Part shown: in pieces, positions 7,642-15,508 of the stretch
Layout of the letters: the number at the start of each line of letters is the position of its first letter
Position numbering within the stretch: position 1 is the first letter of the stretch
Assembly (NCBI GenBank): GCA_018267285.1
Contig: JAFDYU010000014.1
Span: 124,001-188,000, forward strand
Direction: 5' to 3'
DNA from: Bacteroidota bacterium
GTDB lineage: Bacteria; Bacteroidota; Bacteroidia; Cytophagales; Cyclobacteriaceae
Length of the DNA stretch: 64,000 bases
Notes under the pieces: generated by a model
Database searches by the model: none
Told to the model about the DNA's origin: nothing
The model's input: only the letters and a program-made list of their open reading frames with translations
Made by a program: the position numbers and the translations under genes

Positions 7642-9042
7642 TCACAAATGGATTGGTCTATTCGCAGTTGCAGCGAGGCACGCTTCTTTCACAGCCTCCA
7701 TATAGGTAGGATGTGCGTGGCTCATGCGCGAAACATCTTCGGCCGATGCGCGGTATTCCATGGCCACCACCCCGGCTGCAATCATGTCGGCAGCACGTGC
7801 ACCAATAATGTGTACGCCCAATATTTCGTCTGTGTTTTTATCGGCCAATATTTTTACGAGCCCATCGGTGTCCATAGAGGCACGGGCGCGGCCCAGCGCT
7901 TTGTACGGAAAGTTGCCGATCTTGTACGCACGGCTTTGTTCTTTAAGCTGCTCTTCCGTATAGCCAACGCTTGCCACTTCGGGCCAAGTGTACACTACTC
8001 CGGGTATCAGCAAATAATTAACGTGCGGTTTTTGTCCGGCCAGCCGTTCGGCCACATACACGCCTTCTTCTTCTGCTTTGTGGGCGAGCATCGCGCCCCG
8101 GATCACATCACCGATTGCATAAATGTTATCTACTTTGGTTTTCAGGTGGTCGTCCACGGGTATTTGCCCTTTCACCGTTTCAATGCCCACCTTGTCCAGG
8201 CCAAGCCCATCGGTGTACGGCCTTCTGCCCACGCTCACCAAACAATAGTCGCCTTTCAGTTCGATGGCAGCACCACCGTTTTTAGGTTCGGCTTTCAGCA
8301 CCACTTCCTTGCCTTTGTTTTCGAGCGCAGTTACCTTGTGGCCGAGGTAAAATTCCATCCCCAGCTTCTTGGTCGATTTCAACAATTCCTTGCCCAGGGT
8401 TCCATCCATAGTTGGGATGAGGCTGTCCAAAAATTCTACTACCGAAACTTTCGCACCGATGCGCGCATACACCGACCCCAGCTCCATGCCGATCACCCCT
8501 CCACCTACAATAATTAAATGTTTGGGTATTTCCTTCAACTCAAGTGCTTCGGTGCTTGAAATGATTCTTTTTTTGTCGAACGGAGCAAAGGGCAGCGCGG
8601 TGGGTTTAGAGCCGGTTGCTATAATTACATGATCGGTGGTGATCGAAGTTTCTTTTCCATCTTTAGCCAAAACCTTGATGGTGTTTTTATCAACGAAAGA
8701 CCCTACGCCTTTCAACACATCAATTTTATTTTTCTTCATCAAAAAAGCGATGCCCTCCACATTCTGTTTCACTACATCGGCCTTGCGAGCAATCATCTGG
8801 GTGAGATTTACTTTGGGGGCTGAAATATCTATACCGTGTTCTTTAAACGTATGTGCGGCATTATGAAAATGTTCGGTGGAATCGAGCAATGCCTTGGAAG
8901 GGATACAGCCCACATTGAGGCAAGTTCCGCCAAGGGTATCGTATTTTTCTATGATGGCCGTTTTAAAACCAAGCTGTGCGCAGCGAATGGCTGCTACATA
9001 ACCTCCAGGGCCCGAACCGATAACCGTAACGTTGTATTGCAT
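7642..9042 (-). CDS. lpdA: Dihydrolipoamide dehydrogenase (E3)
   Basis: A 466-residue flavoprotein that reoxidises dihydrolipoamide with NAD+ in the pyruvate, 2-oxoglutarate or branched-chain 2-oxoacid dehydrogenase complexes or the glycine cleavage system. Visible features are the FAD dinucleotide-binding GSGPGG motif at residues 9-14, the redox disulfide Cys41/Cys46 in GGTCLNVGCIPSK, the NAD-binding GGGVIGMELGSVYARIG segment, the second FAD motif YAIGDV and the C-terminal His-Glu dyad in HAHPTYMEA. Length is typical. The gene stands alone, with no E1 or E2 gene adjacent, so which complex it serves cannot be told. Confidence 0.96.
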   Translation of the reverse strand: MQYNVTVIGSGPGGYVAAIRCAQLGFKTAIIEKYDTLGGTCLNVGCIPSKALLDSTEHFHNAAHTFKEHGIDISAPKVNLTQMIARKADVVKQNVEGIAFLMKKNKIDVLKGVGSFVDKNTIKVLAKDGKETSITTDHVIIATGSKPTALPFAPFDKKRIISSTEALELKEIPKHLIIVGGGVIGMELGSVYARIGAKVSVVEFLDSLIPTMDGTLGKELLKSTKKLGMEFYLGHKVTALENKGKEVVLKAEPKNGGAAIELKGDYCLVSVGRRPYTDGLGLDKVGIETVKGQIPVDDHLKTKVDNIYAIGDVIRGAMLAHKAEEEGVYVAERLAGQKPHVNYLLIPGVVYTWPEVASVGYTEEQLKEQSRAYKIGNFPYKALGRARASMDTDGLVKILADKNTDEILGVHIIGARAADMIAAGVVAMEYRASAEDVSRMSHAHPTYMEAVKEACLAATANRPIHL

Positions 9043-9129
9043 AGAGTTTTTAATTTGTGGATATGCAAATTAACAAACGGTTTGAATTAAAAAATAAATT
9101 ACTTTCACTTTCGACTTACAAGCTATGCT

Positions 9130-9174
9130 ACGCATGCGTTAGTTGGCTGTCAGGTTTTGCCTGTCGAAACCTGA
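9130..9174. other. Palindrome and hairpin in the lpdA / hydrolase divergent intergenic region
   Basis: Positions 9130-9139 are the perfect palindrome ACGCATGCGT, and 9150-9157 with 9167-9174 form an 8-base inverted repeat (TCAGGTTT / AAACCTGA) with a 9-base loop. They lie between two divergent genes, 88 bases upstream of lpdA and 82 bases upstream of the hydrolase start. An operator role is possible but only inferred. Confidence 0.35.
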
Positions 9175-9255
9175 TTGGGTACACCAAAAGGTATTTGGTT
9201 TGCCAACAACGTTTTGAAAAAATTGCATACTTCGGTTACACTAAATTTTAAAATA

Positions 9256-10338
9256 ATGGTAGTCCTTTTAATTATATTCATTTTGGCAACAGCCTTGGTA
9301 CTTTTCTTGCAGCAGCCTGTGTTCGGAAAAAATCCTACCGGAGAACGAATGGCAAGAGTTCTAAATTCGCCCAACTATAAAAACAATTCGTTTCAAAACC
9401 TGACGCACACCGAACTGATGTTGAACGACACATCGTATCTTAAACTTACGATCGACTCATTCAAAAAGCCGAAAACGGTTCGACCACCCCAACCGTTGCC
9501 TTCTGTTAAAACTGATTTAAAAAAACTTCCGGCCGAAAACCCGACTATTGTTTGGTTTGGCCACTCCTCGTACCTGATCAAATCAAAAAAAAATTCCATT
9601 TTGGTAGATCCGGTACTGAAAGGCAACGCCTCGCCCGTGCCCTTTTTTGGAAAACCCTTTGCAGGCTCCGATGTTTATTCGATTGAAGACATGCCGCCCA
9701 TCGATATCGTTTTGCTCACGCACGACCATTACGATCATTTGCATTATGAAAGCGTGAAAAAGTTGGCCGGTTCCGTAAACCATTTTGTTACTTCACTTGG
9801 CGTGGGCTCGCATTTAGAACATTGGGGCGTACCACGCGAAAAAATTATTGAGCTCGATTGGTGGGAAACAATTCAAATCACTCCCGAAATTAAGTTTACA
9901 GCAACTCCGGCCAGGCATTTTTCGGGCAGAAAATTTGCTCGAGGAAAAACACTGTGGAGTTCTTTTGTTTTATCCATGGATCGGTATCGGTTTTTTTTGG
10001 GAGGAGATTCGGGCTACGAAAATCATTTTAAGGAAATCGGCAATCGTTTTGGAGGTTTCGACATGGCCGTTTTAGAATGCGGGCAGTATGGAAAAAGTTG
10101 GCCGTACATACACATGCTGCCCGAAGAAACCGCTCAGGCCGCCAAAGATTTAAAAGCTAACGTAGTATTGCCGGTGCATTGGGCCAAGTTCGATCTTTCG
10201 TTTCACACCTGGGTCGACCCGATTATCCGCGTTACGAGAAAAGCAGAAGAATTAAATCAACCTATAACCACACCCATGATTGGCGAGCCTGTGGTGTTGG
10301 GTGAGATGTACCCAACTAATAGATGGTGGGGCGGGTAA
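9256..10338 (+). CDS. Membrane-anchored metallo-beta-lactamase-fold hydrolase, NAPE-PLD/UlaG-like
   Basis: Starting at the ATG at 9256, the protein has about 360 residues. The N terminus is a single hydrophobic anchor (VVLLIIFILATALVLFLQQP), followed by an MBL-fold domain with GHSSYLIK, the metal motif THDHYDHLHY (HxHxDH), GGDSGYENHF and a late PVHWAKFD. This motif set and the N-terminal region match the NAPE-hydrolysing phospholipase D-like branch, whose bacterial members are poorly characterised. A phosphodiester or lipid substrate is plausible, but lactonase activity cannot be excluded. The open frame extends further upstream, but the hydrophobic anchor supports this start. Confidence 0.85.
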   Translation: MVVLLIIFILATALVLFLQQPVFGKNPTGERMARVLNSPNYKNNSFQNLTHTELMLNDTSYLKLTIDSFKKPKTVRPPQPLPSVKTDLKKLPAENPTIVWFGHSSYLIKSKKNSILVDPVLKGNASPVPFFGKPFAGSDVYSIEDMPPIDIVLLTHDHYDHLHYESVKKLAGSVNHFVTSLGVGSHLEHWGVPREKIIELDWWETIQITPEIKFTATPARHFSGRKFARGKTLWSSFVLSMDRYRFFLGGDSGYENHFKEIGNRFGGFDMAVLECGQYGKSWPYIHMLPEETAQAAKDLKANVVLPVHWAKFDLSFHTWVDPIIRVTRKAEELNQPITTPMIGEPVVLGEMYPTNRWWGG

Positions 10339-10359
10339 AATTTGTTGTTTGCAATTATT

Positions 10360-11886
10360 TCATTCCTCGCTATAATCGGCAAAGGTTTTTTTCATCTCTT
10401 TGGCATCGTACTTAACGTTCAACGGCCGTGAGGCATCGAGTTCGAGTGTGGGCAGCTTCTGGCTGTTGATTATTGGCAAAAATTTGTCGCGGGCGTTATC
10501 AAATTCTACATCTCTGCGGCTCGATTTCAACGCATACTTGCGTGCGAAAAGATCGCCCTCAAGTTGAAGTTGGTTGCGCAATTCGGTTTCTGTTTTGATC
10601 AGCTCCATGATGTCGTTTTTAGATTTGCCCAACACTTCCGCTGCTTCCAGTGTTCCCAACGTTGCGGTGGTGGAGCCACCGATAACCGTAACCGCTTTTA
10701 AACCTCCCGGTGTTGTGACGAATGCCGATGAAACGGCCGACCCGGCACCGAGCGAAGCTCCAAAAATAGATCGGTTCTTCTTTCCCTTTTTGGCTTGCCG
10801 GTATTCGTGTTCCAGTTTCTTGTGCTTTTCGTTTAGTAGTTCGAGTAACGCTTTGGCCTGCATCAATGTGCCACTGTATTTCTGGTACAAAAATTTATCA
10901 CGGAGCTCCAGGTTTTCGGTATCTACCACATTTACTTTCACCTTGTGCTGTATGCGGTTAGAGGATTTATCGAGCGCAAAGAAAATCAACTCGATCGTTC
11001 GGGTCTTTTCAGTGTCGTCCGTAAACGCATAGCCCGGAGACCAGGTGAATTCATATTGCGTGGAAGTATTCGCTTTTAAACTTGATTTGGGAACCGCCTC
11101 GTCAGACGAAAGGAAATCGGCACTGCGCACGTCTTCATCGCCATTCGGGTCGGAAACATAAATCTTAAAATTCAATCGTTCGTTTTCTTTAATAGTGAAA
11201 ACCGAATCGCCCGGCATCAATAATATTTCCGGGGGCAGATCGAGTTGTGTCTGTGCAATTTTTATTTTGCCGGTTGCTTCTGCTTTCTCGGGTTGGTCTT
11301 GAGCGGTAAATTCAATAGTGATCGGGTTGTTTCTCATATTATTGAACTGACTGCGCGATGGTGCCCAGGTGAGCAGCCCAAGCGAAGACAAACTCATTCC
11401 CTCCTGTAATTGTGTAGGTATAATTTTAAAGACCAGTGGGTCTCCATCCGGATCGCGTGCATAGACGGACGAAATCTGGTATTTGTTAACCGATGATTGC
11501 TTTACATAAAATATAGGAAGGTCGCTTATTTCCGGTGGGCGGTTTTGGTGCATCACTACAAAATTTACCGGGGTGCGCACTTTGCGCCCGTCTTTCCATT
11601 CGGCTTGAAAAATTACGTTGATTTCTTTTTGCATCTCTAGCCGATCGACTAAATCAAAGGATGGCGTCCACGAAAAATTACCTAGTGTATCCAATTGAAT
11701 GCCGTAACCATTGTTCCCTTCAAGAGAAAATTTTGGCATTTCTGTATCGGTGGTTTTCACCTGAAAGGCAATTGCTTTGCCTTCTTTTAATGTATTCCAA
11801 TTGGCTGAATCGGGGAAGATCAACTGTTGAGCACATAGGAAGCCGGGAACTATGACAAGAACTACAATCAGAAATCGAAATATCAT
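10360..11886 (-). CDS. Secreted protein with three Ig-like repeats, coiled coil and glycine-rich segment
   Basis: A 508-residue protein with a signal peptide (residues 1-20). Three Ig/cadherin-like repeats each carry a W-[TAS]-P landmark: FSWTPS near 72, LTWAPS near 173 and FTWSPG near 281. DPDGDP near 145 and DPNGDE near 247 look like calcium-type loops. Residues about 325-370 are strongly charged and probably coiled coil. A glycine- and alanine-rich stretch at 373-420 (SIFGASLGAGSAVSSAF and onward) is followed by another charged helix. The C-terminal half matches nothing I know. An adhesive or envelope-structural role is inferred from the repeats only. Confidence 0.6.
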   Translation of the reverse strand: MIFRFLIVVLVIVPGFLCAQQLIFPDSANWNTLKEGKAIAFQVKTTDTEMPKFSLEGNNGYGIQLDTLGNFSWTPSFDLVDRLEMQKEINVIFQAEWKDGRKVRTPVNFVVMHQNRPPEISDLPIFYVKQSSVNKYQISSVYARDPDGDPLVFKIIPTQLQEGMSLSSLGLLTWAPSRSQFNNMRNNPITIEFTAQDQPEKAEATGKIKIAQTQLDLPPEILLMPGDSVFTIKENERLNFKIYVSDPNGDEDVRSADFLSSDEAVPKSSLKANTSTQYEFTWSPGYAFTDDTEKTRTIELIFFALDKSSNRIQHKVKVNVVDTENLELRDKFLYQKYSGTLMQAKALLELLNEKHKKLEHEYRQAKKGKKNRSIFGASLGAGSAVSSAFVTTPGGLKAVTVIGGSTTATLGTLEAAEVLGKSKNDIMELIKTETELRNQLQLEGDLFARKYALKSSRRDVEFDNARDKFLPIINSQKLPTLELDASRPLNVKYDAKEMKKTFADYSEE

Positions 11887-11902
11887 TTTTGTCGTCTTTA
11901 CT

Positions 11903-11924
11903 TATCTTTGGGAGCGCAAAGGTA
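11903..11924. promoter_or_regulatory. Back-to-back -7 promoter boxes between divergent genes
   Basis: TATCTTTG at 11903-11910 points right toward the alkyltransferase-like gene. CAAAGGTA at 11917-11924 reads TACCTTTG on the minus strand and points left toward the Ig-repeat gene, 30 bases before its ATG. Both fit TAnnTTTG; neither has a well-spaced -33 element. Confidence 0.4.
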
Positions 11925-11963
11925 ACGCTTTGCAAATTTTAAAAGAAACCATCTGCCTAACGA

Positions 11964-12323
11964 TTGAAACCAAAATCTTATTCTAATAAAGGAATATCCG
12001 ACACTCAAAATTTTTTCACCGATGTATACGATGTGGTGAAACTGGTGCCCAAAGGGCGCGTTACCAGTTATGGAGCCATCGCCAACTACCTCGGGGCCAA
12101 AGGCAGTGCCCGCATGGTGGGCTGGGCCATGAATGCAGCGCACACTCAAAATATTCCGGCTCACCGGGTAGTTAACAGCCAGGGGCTTCTCACCGGCAAA
12201 CATCATTTTAAAACCCCCAGTGCCATGCAACGCGCCCTCGAAAAAGAAGGGGTAAAAGTGGTTAACGACAAAGTGGTCGACTTCAGGAAAAAATTCTGGG
12301 ATCCGGCAACAGAACTCATTTGA
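11964..12323 (+). CDS. Alkyltransferase-like protein (ATL), MGMT homologue without the acceptor cysteine
   Basis: A 119-residue protein with the DNA-binding domain of O6-methylguanine-DNA methyltransferase: VPKGRVTSYGAIANYLG, the ARMVGWAMN helix and IPAHRVVNSQG. In active MGMT the last motif is PCHRV; here the acceptor Cys is replaced by Ala, the definition of an ATL protein. ATLs flag O6-alkylguanine for nucleotide excision repair instead of repairing it. An in-frame TAA at 11958-11960 and the lack of an earlier ATG make the TTG at 11964 the best start. There is no separate partner gene nearby. Confidence 0.88.
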   Translation: MKPKSYSNKGISDTQNFFTDVYDVVKLVPKGRVTSYGAIANYLGAKGSARMVGWAMNAAHTQNIPAHRVVNSQGLLTGKHHFKTPSAMQRALEKEGVKVVNDKVVDFRKKFWDPATELI

Positions 12324-12449
12324 TTGAGAATCAATTTCCCATTTAGGGAAAGTTAAGCTTAGCCAATCCTCTAAATTTCACTCATTTCAAAGAATATCTC
12401 GCTGGCACAGTGTTCGTAATAGGCTGATCAAAAAAAATAAGATTAGCTA

Positions 12450-12764
12450 ATGAAAAAGACCGCTGTTCTACTGATTCTCTTGATAACCTCAACCTGTTTT
12501 TCTTTTGCAAAGCCGAGGAATGAATCCGAACACAAAATACTCTCGGTAAAAAACCACGCACTCTATTTCAAGGTTGACAAATCTTTTATTGGGGGCACGG
12601 TAGAAATCTATAATGCTCACAACAAACTGGTAGGCGAAGAAACACTTACCAGCACGCACACCACTCTTGATTTTATTAATATCCCCATGGGGAATTATAC
12701 CATCAAAGTGAAAAAAGTAAATAACATAATCCTATTCAATTACTCAAATCCTTTTAAGTCATGA
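12450..12764 (+). CDS. Small exported protein with a possible single beta-sandwich domain
   Basis: A 104-residue protein with a clear signal peptide (MKKTAVLLILLITSTCFSFA). The mature part is about 80 residues and strand-rich: GGTVEIYNAHNKLVGEETL, then IPMGNYTIKVKK. This resembles the small secreted beta-sandwich proteins and C-terminal sorting modules of Bacteroidota, but there is no confident family. The stop codon overlaps the start of the next, tiny gene (ATGA). A strong terminator follows both. The function is unknown. Confidence 0.65.
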   Translation: MKKTAVLLILLITSTCFSFAKPRNESEHKILSVKNHALYFKVDKSFIGGTVEIYNAHNKLVGEETLTSTHTTLDFINIPMGNYTIKVKKVNNIILFNYSNPFKS

Positions 12765-12853
12765 AAACAACAATTATTCTTTTCCTCTTGATACTGACGC
12801 TGGTGTCCATTGTATCGCTAAAAATTTTCACGGTTCGCAGGCAACCCAAATAA
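12761..12853 (+). CDS. 30-residue single-helix membrane peptide
   Basis: The ATG at 12761 overlaps the stop of the preceding exported protein as ATGA. The frame encodes 30 residues: a Lys start, about 18 hydrophobic residues (TTIILFLLILTLVSIVSLKI) and a basic tail (VRRQPK). It ends with TAA at 12851-12853, just before the hairpin terminator, so it lies inside the same transcript. It is too short for homology calls. Translational coupling and the membrane-helix composition are the only evidence. It may be a small regulatory membrane protein or a coincidental frame. Confidence 0.45.
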   Translation: MKTTIILFLLILTLVSIVSLKIFTVRRQPK

Positions 12854-12895
12854 GCTTTTAAAGTTTTGGATCTGTGTTGTTGGTTGGTTTGATCA

Positions 12896-12930
12896 GGAAG
12901 GCCGCGCAAGCGGCCTTCCGCTTTTTATTT
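12896..12930 (+). terminator. Strong intrinsic terminator
   Basis: A perfect 10-base stem, GGAAGGCCGC / GCGGCCTTCC, closes on a GCAA tetraloop (12906-12909) and is followed by a T-rich run. It ends the small-protein operon and lies at the convergent junction with the symporter gene. Confidence 0.88.
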
Positions 12931-14364
12931 TTTTGATATCAACCAAAGCCCCGCAAACGTAAGCAAGCCGTTGATGATTAAAATTTCTATGCCAATCTGG
13001 TACCCCGAAAACCAATCGGCTGAGTTTCGGCTCAAGGCATAAGAAAGAGCTGGCGAAAGCAAACATATAACAGGTATCCATTTCCCCGTTAGGTTTCTTT
13101 TTGTAAGAATACCAAAAGAAAATAAGCCAAGTAAAGGGCCATAGGTATAACTTGCCACATTGAGCACAGCATCAATTACGGTTTCTCCGTTTACTTCTTT
13201 AAAAATCAAAATGATGAGCAAGAATAAAGCTGAAAACGCCAAGTGAACAATAAACTTCTGACGCAGTTTGAGTTTCTCTTCTTTATTTTTGAAATCCAGA
13301 AAATCAATGCAAAACGAAGTGGTTAACCCTGCCAAGGCAGAATCAGCGCTTGCATAAGAAGAAGCCGTAATGCCAAGCAAAAACAATATGCCTACCATCG
13401 GCCCCAGTTCGTTGAAGGCAAGTTGCGGAAACAGCTCATCGGTTAGAGTAGGAATGGCAATCCCTTTTTTACCGCAGTAGATAAATAACAAAGCACCAAG
13501 TGTTAGAAAGAGTAAGTTTACAGCAACCAATATAATACTGAACCAAAACATATTTTTCTGTGCATCGCCTAATGTTTTGCACGTCAGGTTCTTTTGCATG
13601 ATTTCCTGATCAAGGCCGGTCATGGCAATGGTAATGAACATCCCGCCAAAAAATTGTTTAGGGAAAAACAATGGCGAATCAACCGAATCGAAAACATAAA
13701 CTCGAGCATAGCCGGTATTTTTTATAGCGTTCACCATTTCGGAAAAGGAGAACCCCAGGGCAACAGAAATTTGCCAAACGGTAATGATTACCGCCCCCAC
13801 CAGAAAAAAAGTTTGAAACGTGTCTGTCCAAATGATGGTTTTCACTCCGCCTTTAAAAGTGTATATCCAGATGAGCGCAATGGTAATGGCAACGGTTGCG
13901 TAAAACGGAATGCCCCAAGAGTCAAACAAAAATAATTGAAGAACAGTGGCTGCCAGAAAAAGACGAAGAGACGAACCCACGGAGCGACTCACCAAAAAAA
14001 TAAACGCACCCGTTTTGTGTGCCCACCCATCAAACCGATGTTCGAGGTAGGTATAAATTGAAATCACTTTTAAGCGATAGTACAGCGGCATCAAAATCAA
14101 AATGATTACCCAATATCCAACCAGGTAGCCAAGCACAACCTGGAAATACGCAAAGCCTACTTTTCCAACACTGCCCGGCACCGAAATAAACGTAACTCCC
14201 GAAAGCGAAGAACCGATCATGCCAAAAGCAACCAGGTACCAAGGCGATTGCCGGTGCGCGGTAAAGAATGTATTGCTGTCTGCTTTTCTGGAAGTAAAAA
14301 AAGAAATAGTGATCAATGCCAAGAAATAGATCACAATAATACTGCAAACAATAAGTGGATTCAT
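12925..14364 (-). CDS. Sodium:solute symporter family (SSS) transporter
   Basis: Counted from the ATG at 14364 the protein has 479 residues with about 13 membrane helices. The core has FGMIGSSLSGVTFISVPG, typical of the unwound TM1 sodium site in the SSS/LeuT fold, YLEHRF after TM3, and GLDQEIMQKNLTCKT, common in the family. Substrates range over sugars, sialic acid, amino acids and vitamins, and cannot be read from the sequence. The open frame runs further upstream but that part lacks transporter character. It is divergent from clpS. Confidence 0.9.
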   Translation of the reverse strand: MNPLIVCSIIVIYFLALITISFFTSRKADSNTFFTAHRQSPWYLVAFGMIGSSLSGVTFISVPGSVGKVGFAYFQVVLGYLVGYWVIILILMPLYYRLKVISIYTYLEHRFDGWAHKTGAFIFLVSRSVGSSLRLFLAATVLQLFLFDSWGIPFYATVAITIALIWIYTFKGGVKTIIWTDTFQTFFLVGAVIITVWQISVALGFSFSEMVNAIKNTGYARVYVFDSVDSPLFFPKQFFGGMFITIAMTGLDQEIMQKNLTCKTLGDAQKNMFWFSIILVAVNLLFLTLGALLFIYCGKKGIAIPTLTDELFPQLAFNELGPMVGILFLLGITASSYASADSALAGLTTSFCIDFLDFKNKEEKLKLRQKFIVHLAFSALFLLIILIFKEVNGETVIDAVLNVASYTYGPLLGLFSFGILTKRNLTGKWIPVICLLSPALSYALSRNSADWFSGYQIGIEILIINGLLTFAGLWLISKK

Positions 14365-14418
14365 TTTTCTTAAATAAATGTGATACCGAGTAATTTTCTC
14401 AAAACTTGTTATTTTTTT

Positions 14419-14426
14419 TAACTTTG
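14419..14426 (+). promoter_or_regulatory. -7 promoter box for clpS-recR
   Basis: TAACTTTG fits TAnnTTTG and ends 14 bases before the clpS ATG, in the divergent region shared with the symporter. No -33 element at standard spacing. Confidence 0.5.
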
Positions 14427-14440
14427 AATAAGAATTCAAC

Positions 14441-14740
14441 ATGAATTTATTCTCAACGATAAGTTCCTCGGTGCAAGAACAAGAGCTGACAGATTTGTTG
14501 CAGGCGATTGAAATCACCGAAACAAAGGATTTGGTGGTATTCAATGATGACTTTAATACGTTCGATCACGTCATTCACACTCTTATCCGCGTTTGCAAGC
14601 ACTCCACAGAACAGGCGGAGCAGTGTACGTTGCTGATTCACTACAAAGGCCGGTGTGCCGTACGCACGGGTTCATTCGAAGAACTGGATCCCATGCGCGA
14701 AGCAATCTGCGAAGCCGGCATCGATGCCAAGATTATCTGA
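14441..14740 (+). CDS. clpS: ClpS-like N-end rule adaptor
   Basis: A 99-residue protein with the ClpS landmarks: LVVFNDDFNTFDHVI (Asn35-Asp36-Asp37, the pocket that grips the N-terminal residue), a following helix LIRVCKHSTEQAEQ, then LLIHYKGRCAV with His67 at the conserved pocket position. ClpS delivers substrates with destabilising N-terminal residues to ClpAP or ClpCP. Here the N-terminal extension is about 30 residues. The gene is not next to clpA but is coupled to recR by a TGATG overlap. Confidence 0.9.
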   Translation: MNLFSTISSSVQEQELTDLLQAIEITETKDLVVFNDDFNTFDHVIHTLIRVCKHSTEQAEQCTLLIHYKGRCAVRTGSFEELDPMREAICEAGIDAKII

Positions 14741-15345
14741 TGGAATATCCTTCTAAACTGATTGAGGATGCCGTGAACGAAGTAGCCAAACTTCCGGGCA
14801 TTGGAAAAAAGACAGCCCTGCGGTTGGTTCTGCACTTAATCAAGGAAAACGAAAATCGAACGCTTGCACTTACCGAGGCGCTCACCAAGCTGCGAACTCA
14901 AATTAAGTTTTGTAAAACCTGTTTCAATATTTCGGATGACGATGAGTGTGCGCTCTGCCGCAGCCACCGTAGAGATAAATCTATTTTGTGTGTGGTAGAA
15001 GAAAGCAACGATGTAATGGCCATAGAAAACACAGCCCAATTTCTTGGAGTTTACCATGTGCTGGGCGGAGTGATCTCCCCCATCAACGGCATTGGTCCGT
15101 CTGATTTAAAAATTGATGCACTGCTTGAACGGATAAAAAAATCCGTTGAAACCAAAGAGGTAATCTTAGCCCTAAGCCCTACGATGGAAGGCGACACCAC
15201 CGCATTTTATATCCACCGCAAACTTAAAGACCTGCCCATAAAAGTTACTTCCATTGCGCGCGGTGTGCCTGTGGGCGGCAATCTTGAATACACCGATGAA
15301 ATAACGTTAGGCAGAAGCATTACCGGAAGGGTGTTGTTCGATTAA
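14740..15345 (+). CDS. recR: Recombination mediator RecR
   Basis: A 201-residue protein, the standard RecR length, counted from the ATG that overlaps the clpS stop by one base. It has the N-terminal helix-hairpin-helix (KLPGIGKKTALRLVLHLI), a zinc finger with four cysteines (CKTCFNISDDDECALC) and the Toprim domain (ILCVVEESNDVMAIE, then LALSPTMEGDTTAFYI). RecR works with RecO and RecF to load RecA on gapped or SSB-coated DNA. The longer frame upstream lies inside clpS and is not used. Co-transcription with clpS is inferred from the overlap. Confidence 0.96.
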   Translation: MEYPSKLIEDAVNEVAKLPGIGKKTALRLVLHLIKENENRTLALTEALTKLRTQIKFCKTCFNISDDDECALCRSHRRDKSILCVVEESNDVMAIENTAQFLGVYHVLGGVISPINGIGPSDLKIDALLERIKKSVETKEVILALSPTMEGDTTAFYIHRKLKDLPIKVTSIARGVPVGGNLEYTDEITLGRSITGRVLFD

Positions 15346-15508
15346 CCCGTTCCTTTTTTTACCTCCTCCCTACCCGATTTAATCTTATATTTTTTTAATG
15401 CCACTCTAATGAGGCTGTATCTGTATTAAGGTTTCTTCACACGTTTTTATTTTTGGCAATGATTTTGCACTTTTCGAATATCAAATAACAAACCAAACAA
15501 CAAATTCT

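Noticed and set aside
7648..8517. Long plus-strand open frame (289 codons) opposite lpdA
   Set aside because: It lies wholly antisense to a strongly conserved lpdA and is rich in His, Cys and Phe as expected of a shadow frame.
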